From Holdemanella sp. (GTDB lineage Bacteria; Bacillota_I; Bacilli_A; Erysipelotrichales; Erysipelotrichaceae), in the NCBI GenBank assembly GCA_021442845.1, contig JABUSD010000052.1, forward strand, positions 1-12,070: 12,070 nt of DNA, in the 5' to 3' direction. The notes beneath the pieces were generated by a model. The model was not told where the DNA came from and ran no database searches. It was given only the letters and a program-made list of their open reading frames with translations. A program made the translations under genes and the position numbers. Of this stretch, positions 6,855-12,070 are shown piece by piece (positions within the stretch are counted from its first letter, which is position 1; every line of letters begins with the position of its first letter).

Positions 6855-7014
6855 TTCTTCTCCTTTCTTTAACTCCCATATTTAAGCCAAGCACCTTTTC
6901 TATATACAAAAATAGCGCCATCACAGCATAGTGGTGGCGCAAATAAGCAATGCATAGTCAAAAAACTTATAACGCACCTTTCACTCAGATCCTGTCTTTA
7001 TGTCGGGAAGTATA
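6855..7014 (-). ncRNA. Candidate riboswitch or attenuator leader of the hydrogenase maturation operon
   Basis: About 160 nt separate the predicted transcription start (near 7014) from the first ATG. The RNA holds a strong terminator-like hairpin (6915-6940 with the following UAUUUUUG). An earlier segment, GGUGCGUUAUAAG (6978-6966), can instead pair with CUUAUUUGCGCCACC (6947-6933) through 11 Watson-Crick pairs. That second segment contains eight of the ten bases of the terminator's first arm, so the two folds exclude each other. The roughly 50 nt before it would be the sensing part. I could not match it to TPP, SAM, cobalamin, FMN, THF, preQ1, fluoride, guanidine or c-di-GMP aptamers. That two-state architecture is seen directly; the ligand and the actual switching are inference. 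Confidence 0.5.
6908..6940 (-). terminator. Terminator-like hairpin inside the hydrogenase operon leader
   Basis: On the minus strand GCGCCACCAC and GTGATGGCGC form a 10-bp stem (one C opposite A) with loop TATGCT, followed by TATTTTTG. It lies downstream of a near-consensus promoter and upstream of the first gene, so it would have to be bypassed for the operon to be expressed. It could alternatively terminate weak read-through from further upstream. Confidence 0.65.
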
Positions 7015-7020
7015 TTTTGT

Positions 7021-7049
7021 ATTATATTATTTCACTCTCTAAATGGCAA
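7021..7049 (-). promoter_or_regulatory. Promoter of the hydrogenase maturation operon
   Basis: On the minus strand TTGCCA (7044-7049) is followed after exactly 17 bp by a perfect TATAAT (7021-7026). The start is expected near 7014. A small dyad AGCGA-T-TCGCT (7049-7059) abuts the -35 and could be an operator, but it is short. Confidence 0.75.
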
Positions 7050-7181
7050 GCGATTCGCTCATTCCAAAAGTTTTCAAATAATGAGTATCTTAAACAGTTT
7101 TAATCAGATAAATATGCGAATTAACCCATAGGTAAAGGCTTTTTATTATTTCTTTGGCTTCTTAGAATGTTGTATGGAAAC

Positions 7182-7210
7182 AAAAAAACTATGACTTTTT
7201 AAATCATAGT
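7182..7210 (-). terminator. Terminator of the 33-residue peptide gene
   Basis: On the minus strand ACTATGA and TCATAGT form a 7-bp perfect stem with an AT-rich loop, followed by seven U (7182-7188 are A on the plus strand). It comes 24 bp after the stop codon of the small gene at 7235 and separates it from the hydrogenase promoter. Confidence 0.75.
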
Positions 7211-7234
7211 ATAAACACTTCGTTTTATTATTAT

Positions 7235-7336
7235 CTAGATATATCCGTGTGTTTTTGATCCTAATTGATGTGCTCTGAATACAACTGCACCTGTAATAGA
7301 TGCGGTAACTAACATTAAACTAAATAGTGTCTTCAT
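7235..7336 (-). CDS. 33-residue single-span membrane peptide, function unknown
   Basis: The minus-strand frame from ATG (7336) to TAG (7235-7237) encodes 33 residues. It starts MKTLFSLMLVTASITGAV, has a hydrophobic span to about residue 20 (Val-Val-Phe) and ends with a short, polar, positively charged tail (RAHQLGSKTHGYI). A single membrane segment is the obvious reading; an uncleaved signal-like peptide or small toxin cannot be excluded. Support for a real gene comes from GAGG about eight bases before the ATG, its position between two terminators, a possible promoter just upstream (TTGATT, 19 bp, TATACT) and its own U-run terminator. I do not recognise a family. It is below the usual length cut-off for gene callers, so it may be unannotated in related genomes. 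Confidence 0.5.
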   Translation of the reverse strand: MKTLFSLMLVTASITGAVVFRAHQLGSKTHGYI

Positions 7337-7349
7337 CGTCTTTTCCTCG

Positions 7350-7403
7350 TTTCTTTTGATGGTTTTAGTATAAAATATGATTCTTAACCGTAATCAAAAG
7401 AAA
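7350..7403. repeat. 11-bp inverted repeat flanking the probable promoter of the small peptide gene
   Basis: TTTCTTTTGAT (7350-7360) and ATCAAAAGAAA (7393-7403) are perfect reverse complements separated by 32 bp. The right arm overlaps a possible -35 (TTGATT on the minus strand, 7392-7397), and a possible -10 (TATACT, 7367-7372) lies between the arms. The left arm lies in the 5' leader just before the ribosome binding site. This could be a paired operator or a long-range RNA stem that would hold the leader closed. Confidence 0.5.
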
Positions 7404-7416
7404 CCTTAACTTTACC

Positions 7417-7448
7417 TAAAAAAACTGACATTCGCTAGGAATGTCAGT
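7417..7448 (-). terminator. Terminator of the sugar uptake operon
   Basis: On the minus strand ACTGACATTC and GAATGTCAGT form a perfect 10-bp stem with loop CTAGC, followed by seven U (7418-7424 are A on the plus strand). It starts only six bases beyond the stop codon of the last operon gene. Confidence 0.92.
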
Positions 7449-7454
7449 CATATA

Positions 7455-8369
7455 TTAGATTACAAATTGATCCAGATAACGCTTTGATAAGCGAATGCTA
7501 TCAAGAATTCTTTCTTTAGAAGATTCAAATGCTTTATCTTCTACTTCAATACATGTAAATCCATCATATCCAATATCCGTTAAAGCCGATACAAATTTAC
7601 CCCAATCAACATCACCCAATCCAGGAAGTTTTGGCGACATATAATCAAGTGGATAAGCCATCGTTCCACATTGTGCTAATTTTTCTGGATACATTTTAAT
7701 ATCTTTGTAGTGAACATGGAATAGACGATCCTTGAATTCATAGATCGGTGCAATATAATCCAATTGCTGCCAGATGCAATGACTTGGATCAAAGTTCAAT
7801 CCAAAGTTCTTATTTGGGCAGATTTCAAATAACTTGCGCCAGATTACTGGAGTTGTCATCAAGTTCTGTCCTCCTGGCCATTGATCTTGACCAAATAACA
7901 TCGGACAGTTTTCAATCGCAATCTTAACACCTGATTCCTCTGCATAATTGATAATAGGTGGCCAGATTTCTTTAAACAATTCGATATTTTCTTCTACTGA
8001 TTTAGTCTGATCTCTACCAATGAATGTAGTTACCATATTTACACCTAATAAAGAAGACATTTTAATGACTTTATATAAATGAGAGATGGCTGCCTCTCGC
8101 TTTTCTAAATCTCCATCCATCGTATTAGGATAGAATGCTAGAGAAGATATTTCAACACCACACCATTTACAATATTTTTTAATATATTCAATATATTCTT
8201 TACTTGTATTGGAAACATCAATATGGCTAACACCTGCATATCGTCTTTCAGCTTTTCCACTTGGCCAGCATGCAACTTCTACGCATTTAAATCCCATTTT
8301 AGCACAAGTATCAATCATTTCTTCAAATGTCCATCCATCAAGAATGGCACTTACTAAACCCATTTTCAT
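7455..8369 (-). CDS. Xylose-isomerase-like TIM-barrel sugar (phosphate) isomerase/epimerase
   Basis: A 304-residue protein of the AP-endonuclease-2/xylose isomerase-like TIM-barrel superfamily, which includes IolE, IolI, tagatose/psicose epimerases and relatives. The family's metal-site positions are visible: E153 in IAIENCP, D194 and H197 in FDPSHC, H220 in FHVHYKD and E275 in TCIEVED. Early marks are ECxW-like VEVACWPSGKAERRYAG. The exact substrate cannot be read. The start is ambiguous: an ATG at 8375 overlaps the stop of the preceding gene but has its ribosome binding site only two bases away. The ATG at 8369 has AGAGGA eight bases upstream, so I prefer it. It follows a Gfo/Idh/MocA dehydrogenase and closes the operon, a pairing typical of inositol-type or keto-sugar catabolism. 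Confidence 0.88.
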   Translation of the reverse strand: MKMGLVSAILDGWTFEEMIDTCAKMGFKCVEVACWPSGKAERRYAGVSHIDVSNTSKEYIEYIKKYCKWCGVEISSLAFYPNTMDGDLEKREAAISHLYKVIKMSSLLGVNMVTTFIGRDQTKSVEENIELFKEIWPPIINYAEESGVKIAIENCPMLFGQDQWPGGQNLMTTPVIWRKLFEICPNKNFGLNFDPSHCIWQQLDYIAPIYEFKDRLFHVHYKDIKMYPEKLAQCGTMAYPLDYMSPKLPGLGDVDWGKFVSALTDIGYDGFTCIEVEDKAFESSKERILDSIRLSKRYLDQFVI

Positions 8370-8374
8370 ATGCA

Positions 8375-9421
8375 TTATCCTCTATTTGCTTCAATATCAA
8401 CTTTTTGCCCTGTTTCAGATGATTTGATACTTGCGAATACAGCACGCATTGCTGATAGAACATCTGCACCAGAAATTTCAGGTTCTTTATCCTCTACAAG
8501 ACATTCTAAGAATAAATCGATAATTCCAGATTTAGTCTGGTTATCATTTGTCTGGATTGCATCCGCTTCAATATTTTCTATAGTACCATCTGCATGAATC
8601 CACTGTACTGTGTGTTCTGGATTGTCATATAGACGAAGAATACCATTTGTACAATATAAGATTGTTGAGTTGTCTTCCTGTCCATAATATGTCCAGCTAG
8701 CTGTCATAGTACCAATTGTTCCATTTGCCATTGTATAAATACAGATTGCGTTATCATCAACACCAATTAACTGATCATCCGCTCCCTTTTTATCCAATGT
8801 AGTTAAAACCGCTTGTGTAGAAACAACTTTGCTTCCTACCAGATATTGAATTAAGTCTGTCTTGTGGATTCCTAAATCAGCCATAGCTCCCATTGCAGCA
8901 CGTTTCTTATCAAAGAACCATGTGTTTTTTCCTGGATCTACAGACCATGTTTCTGGCCCACCATGTCCAAATGCTGTACGGAAAGTCAATACTTTTCCAA
9001 GTTTTCCGCTTTCAACCAATTCTTTTGCGACTTCATGCGCTTTTGCCAAACGCTGGTTTTGTCCGATCATCAATTTCTTTCCATTCTTTTTGGCAGCTTC
9101 AACCATAGCTTCACATTCTTCCAATGTGATTGCCATTGGTTTTTCACACAATACATCTTTTCCTGCATTTAGTGCATCTATAGTAATCGATGCATGTGTT
9201 GCGTTACTTGTACAGATACTAACAGCATCAATCGTCTTGTCTGCTAATATGGCTTCAATAGAATCATATGCCTTAGCTCCATATTTTACAGCTAATTCTT
9301 CAGCACGTTCTTTATTAATATCGAATAGAGCTGTGATTTTACAATTATTGTTGTCAGCATATTCTGGCAAGTGACGAACCTGCGCAATTTTACCACAACC
9401 GATAACACCAATATTTACCAT
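8375..9421 (-). CDS. Gfo/Idh/MocA-family NAD(P)-dependent oxidoreductase
   Basis: A 348-residue cytosolic dehydrogenase of the Gfo/Idh/MocA family, which oxidises or reduces sugar or polyol hydroxyls with NAD(P). The N-terminal Rossmann fold has GVIGCGKIA (5-13) and an acidic residue after the second strand (ALFD, D34), which favours NAD over NADP. The family motif EKP is at 93-95 in LCEKPMA, and the catalytic region DLGIHKTD (182-189) holds H186. The C-terminal half is the beta-sheet substrate domain. AAGGAGG lies nine bases before the ATG. It sits 14 bp behind the permease gene and its stop touches the next gene, so the product presumably acts on the imported compound. Substrate unknown; inositol, scyllo-inositol, a sugar acid or a glycoside are all possible. 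Confidence 0.93.
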   Translation of the reverse strand: MVNIGVIGCGKIAQVRHLPEYADNNNCKITALFDINKERAEELAVKYGAKAYDSIEAILADKTIDAVSICTSNATHASITIDALNAGKDVLCEKPMAITLEECEAMVEAAKKNGKKLMIGQNQRLAKAHEVAKELVESGKLGKVLTFRTAFGHGGPETWSVDPGKNTWFFDKKRAAMGAMADLGIHKTDLIQYLVGSKVVSTQAVLTTLDKKGADDQLIGVDDNAICIYTMANGTIGTMTASWTYYGQEDNSTILYCTNGILRLYDNPEHTVQWIHADGTIENIEADAIQTNDNQTKSGIIDLFLECLVEDKEPEISGADVLSAMRAVFASIKSSETGQKVDIEANRG

Positions 9422-9435
9422 AGTTATAAACCTCC

Positions 9436-10530
9436 TTATATCGCTTTGTTTGCTTTTCGTTTTTTAGCCTGATCCAGTTTCTCTTTAATGATTGGAGATA
9501 CAGCCTGAATTAAGATTACAGTAATTAATACAACACCCTGGAATGCATCCTGCATAGTGATAGGCAATCCAGAAATCGCAATGATTGTATTGACTGTACA
9601 GTAAGACATGGCACCGAATAATACACCCAATAACTTTCCACGTCCTCCTGACATCGCAACACCACCAAGAACAACCGATGCGATTGCATACATTTCATAT
9701 GACTGACCAGATGATGCCGGGTTAACATTGGACATCTTACATGCCTGCATAATTCCTGCAACACCAACTAGTACACCTGTAATGATAAATACTGACATCT
9801 TAACATTTGTTACATTAATACCTGTTAAGCGAGCTGCTTTTTCATTAGATCCAACAGCATAAACAGATTTACCATATTTAGTCTTCTGTGTAATTACTAT
9901 GAATAAAATTGTAATCAATACAAATAACATAGTAATATATGGAATCTTGAATCCAAATAGGTTCAAGGATCCAGAACCAAATTGCATACGGATAAAATCA
10001 TATGATTTAAACGTAGTCAATAATTTAAACTGTCCACTTGAAATACCCGCTTTTGTACTGAAATCCCCTAATTTAGCATTTACAAAGGATAATGCTAAAG
10101 AACGATAGATTAACATTGTACCTAATGTAACGATAAATGGTGGCATTTGGGCATATCCAACCAGTAAACCATTTATTAATCCACAGATAAATCCAGCAAA
10201 AACACCAGCAAGAACCATCACAATAACACTACCACCTGAAATGTTGTAGGCAACAATTGAACTAGCTGTTGTGACTACCAGTGTTGAACCCACGGATAAA
10301 TCAATCTGCCCAGTAATGATAACAAGAGCCATACCAAGGGCAATCGTTCCAACGATAACTGTATACTGTGATGATAAAATAGTCGAAATATGCCCTAATC
10401 CAAAATTTTGCCCATTATTTATGATTACTAAGGCATATACAACCATAATTAATAATAATACAAATATATAACTGTATTCAGACCATAATCTAGATAATGT
10501 AGCCATGAAATTCTTTGGTTTCTTTTCCAT
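9436..10530 (-). CDS. Ribose-type sugar ABC transporter permease (RbsC/BPD_transp_2)
   Basis: A 364-residue polytopic inner-membrane permease of the RbsC/MglC/XylH type. After a short, positively charged N terminus, the first membrane span starts near residue 20 and about 8-10 spans follow. Family signatures are GQIDLSVGS (74-82), the cytoplasmic ATPase-contact loop YAVGSNEKAARLTGINV (224-240) and VLGGVAMSGGRG (287-298). It is somewhat longer than E. coli RbsC because of a basic C-terminal tail and an insert near 160-190. AAAGGAGG precedes the ATG. The ATPase gene stops two bases before it, so the two are translationally coupled partners. The transported sugar cannot be deduced. Confidence 0.95.
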   Translation of the reverse strand: MEKKPKNFMATLSRLWSEYSYIFVLLLIMVVYALVIINNGQNFGLGHISTILSSQYTVIVGTIALGMALVIITGQIDLSVGSTLVVTTASSIVAYNISGGSVIVMVLAGVFAGFICGLINGLLVGYAQMPPFIVTLGTMLIYRSLALSFVNAKLGDFSTKAGISSGQFKLLTTFKSYDFIRMQFGSGSLNLFGFKIPYITMLFVLITILFIVITQKTKYGKSVYAVGSNEKAARLTGINVTNVKMSVFIITGVLVGVAGIMQACKMSNVNPASSGQSYEMYAIASVVLGGVAMSGGRGKLLGVLFGAMSYCTVNTIIAISGLPITMQDAFQGVVLITVILIQAVSPIIKEKLDQAKKRKANKAI

Positions 10531-10532
10531 AT

Positions 10533-12029
10533 CTAGTTCCCTCCTTTAGTATTAATTGCATTCGTAGAATATAACATTACATCTTTCTCATTGATTTCAT
10601 CGTGTTTGAATTCATGAACAATTTCACCGTCATATAAAACAGCACAACGGTCAGCTACTTTCATGATTTCAGGGATTTCCAATGTATTCATGATGATTGT
10701 CTTTCCTGCTTTTGCGAATTCCATAATCAATTGGTAGATTTCTGCCTTAGCACCAACATCTACCCCTTGGGTTGGATTATCAAACAACAAAATATCAGCT
10801 TCTGTATTTAGCCATCTAGCTAAGAAGATTTTCTGCTGATTTCCACCACTTAATGAATTAATCGCATCACTTGGCTGATCCGCTTTGATACGAAGTGTTG
10901 TTTTCTGTTTTTCATAACGCTCTAATTCATTTTTTAATACAATCATCTGTTTATTCGATGAGATCTGGTGCTCTGCTGAATACATATTTTCTAGAATCGT
11001 CAAATCTGGTATTACTGAATTTTCTTTACGGTTATTTGGCAACATTGCCACCTTATTTTTCATAAAGAACTTAATTCCTTTATTCAGTTTTTTCCCTTCG
11101 GCAATGATTTCTCCTCCAAAGATTGGTGATGCACCAAACAGCGTATGCATAAGTTCACTTGCACCACAGCCTGCTAATCCAGTAAGTGCGAACACCTCCC
11201 CTTTACGAAGTTCAAAATTAATATTCTTAAATCCATCTCCTGTAAGATTTTTTACAGATAATACAACTTCACCTAATGATCTTGTCTGATATACATCCTT
11301 TTCAGCATATGTTTCACCAATCATGTCCGATGTCATATTTGTTGGGTTTGTCTCTGAAATTTTACCTTCTGATACGTATTTACCATTTCTAAATACCGTA
11401 TACGTATCCGCAATCGCAAAGATTTCAGGCATTTTATGAGAAATAAAGATAAATGATTTACCTTGCGTTTTCATCTTTCTAAGAATACCAAACAAGTGAT
11501 CAATTTCCTCGTTGCTCAGAGAAGTTGTTGGTTCATCAAGAATCAATAGTTTTGCATCCATATGCAAGGCACGACAGATTTCCAACAGCTGTTTTTCACT
11601 TGTCTTTAGTTCAGATACCATGATAGTTGGATTGATTTCAACACCAAGATTTTCAAACAATTCTTTTGTCTGTTCAATCATTGTCTTCTGATCAAGAATA
11701 TGGAATTTATTATAGATTTCTCGATTTAAGAAGATGTTTTCAAATACAGTCAAATCGTTTATAACATTCAACTCCTGGTGTACAAATGCAATTCCTGCTT
11801 CTTCCATCTGGCGAATACTAGGTGCTGGATAATCTTTTCCATCAAACTGGATAGTACCAGCGTCCATAGGAATTACTCCTGTTAAAATATTCATTAGAGT
11901 TGATTTTCCTGCACCGTTTTCACCCATGAGCGCACAGATTTCACCACTATCTACGGTTAAATGTACGTCCTGTAGCGCTTTAACACCACCAAACGATTTG
12001 TAAATGTGATTCATTTCTAACAAACTCAT
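10533..12029 (-). CDS. Ribose-type sugar ABC transporter ATPase (RbsA/MglA-like, two NBDs)
   Basis: A 498-residue tandem ATPase that powers import with the permease downstream. NBD1 has Walker A GENGAGKS (36-43), Q-loop VHQE (84-87), a degenerate signature LKTSEKQ (141-147), Walker B LLILDEP with catalytic E166 and H-loop H198. NBD2 is degenerate, as is usual in this family. Its P-loop is GLAGCGAS (284-291, no Lys), its signature LSGGNQQ (393-399) is intact, and Walker B reads LLFDNP, so the catalytic Glu is Asn at 418. One competent ATP site composed of the NBD1 Walker motifs and the NBD2 signature remains. AAAGGAG lies close before the ATG. A partial-terminator-like palindrome upstream suggests that the gene for the binding protein precedes it. 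Confidence 0.95.
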   Translation of the reverse strand: MSLLEMNHIYKSFGGVKALQDVHLTVDSGEICALMGENGAGKSTLMNILTGVIPMDAGTIQFDGKDYPAPSIRQMEEAGIAFVHQELNVINDLTVFENIFLNREIYNKFHILDQKTMIEQTKELFENLGVEINPTIMVSELKTSEKQLLEICRALHMDAKLLILDEPTTSLSNEEIDHLFGILRKMKTQGKSFIFISHKMPEIFAIADTYTVFRNGKYVSEGKISETNPTNMTSDMIGETYAEKDVYQTRSLGEVVLSVKNLTGDGFKNINFELRKGEVFALTGLAGCGASELMHTLFGASPIFGGEIIAEGKKLNKGIKFFMKNKVAMLPNNRKENSVIPDLTILENMYSAEHQISSNKQMIVLKNELERYEKQKTTLRIKADQPSDAINSLSGGNQQKIFLARWLNTEADILLFDNPTQGVDVGAKAEIYQLIMEFAKAGKTIIMNTLEIPEIMKVADRCAVLYDGEIVHEFKHDEINEKDVMLYSTNAINTKGGN

Positions 12030-12045
12030 AATGTCTCCTTTAATG

Positions 12046-12070
12046 AAAAAGCGAGCATGAATTCATGCTC
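12046..12070 (-). terminator. 18-bp palindrome with U-run upstream of the ATPase gene
   Basis: GAGCATGAATTCATGCTC (12053-12070) is a perfect palindrome. On the minus strand it is followed by GCTTTTTC, so it can form a hairpin with a short U-run. It stands only about 25 bp before the ATPase start and reaches the window edge. In ribose-type operons a leaky hairpin often follows the abundant binding-protein gene; that reading is an inference. Confidence 0.55.

Noticed and set aside
6967..6987. Five-codon leader peptide (GTG AAA GGT GCG TTA TAA) with AGGA upstream
   Set aside because: It is too short and has no run of regulatory codons, so it could easily occur by chance.
6966..7014. Known TPP riboswitch in the hydrogenase leader because of a CTGAG motif
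   Set aside because: The second conserved TPP half and the required stem arrangement are absent.
8862..9374. Plus-strand 170-codon open frame
   Set aside because: It is antisense to the intact Gfo/Idh/MocA gene and shows no family features.
1..12070. CRISPR arrays, tRNA or rRNA genes, insertion sequences
   Set aside because: I saw no regularly spaced repeats, no tRNA-like cloverleaf, no rRNA segments and no transposase or flanking terminal repeats.

Overview
The window looks like the chromosome of a strictly anaerobic, low-GC Gram-positive bacterium (Bacillota; a gut-type Clostridia or Erysipelotrichia would fit). The evidence is the [FeFe]-hydrogenase maturation genes, the Feo ferrous-iron system, strong AAGGAGG-type ribosome binding sites and AT-rich spacers with classic hairpin-plus-U-run terminators. 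The genus cannot be fixed from the sequence. Every convincing gene lies on the minus strand, so transcription runs from high to low coordinates.

Layout in transcription order. (1) 12070-7417: an operon for uptake and processing of an unknown sugar or polyol. It holds a ribose-type ABC ATPase, its permease, a Gfo/Idh/MocA dehydrogenase and a xylose-isomerase-like TIM-barrel protein. It ends at a strong terminator, and an 18-bp palindrome at the window edge suggests that another gene (probably the substrate-binding protein) lies upstream. (2) 7403-7182: a free-standing transcription unit for a 33-residue single-span membrane peptide, with its own ribosome binding site and terminator and an 11-bp inverted repeat around its probable promoter. 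(3) 7049-2828: the hydrogenase maturation operon, in the order TM1266-like regulator, hydE, hydG, hydF. It starts from a near-consensus promoter followed by a leader of about 160 nt. The leader can fold as a terminator or as a competing antiterminator, so it is a candidate riboswitch or attenuator. (4) 2804-1932: a decayed stretch with a broken HTH gene and the C-terminal winged-helix end of a second broken gene, plus several dyads. (5) 1931-1: feoA and feoB, with a sigma-A-type promoter covered by two tandem DtxR-type iron boxes and a third box between the two genes. feoB runs off the window.

How the genes fit together. HydE, HydG and HydF build the two-iron subcluster of the H-cluster, which needs Fe2+ and several [4Fe-4S] clusters, so Feo iron uptake is functionally related even though it is a separate, iron-regulated unit. 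No structural hydrogenase gene is in the window. The sugar operon appears unrelated to iron or hydrogen metabolism.

The most interesting item is the leader of the hydrogenase maturation operon, followed by the unannotated 33-residue peptide gene and the iron boxes around feoAB.
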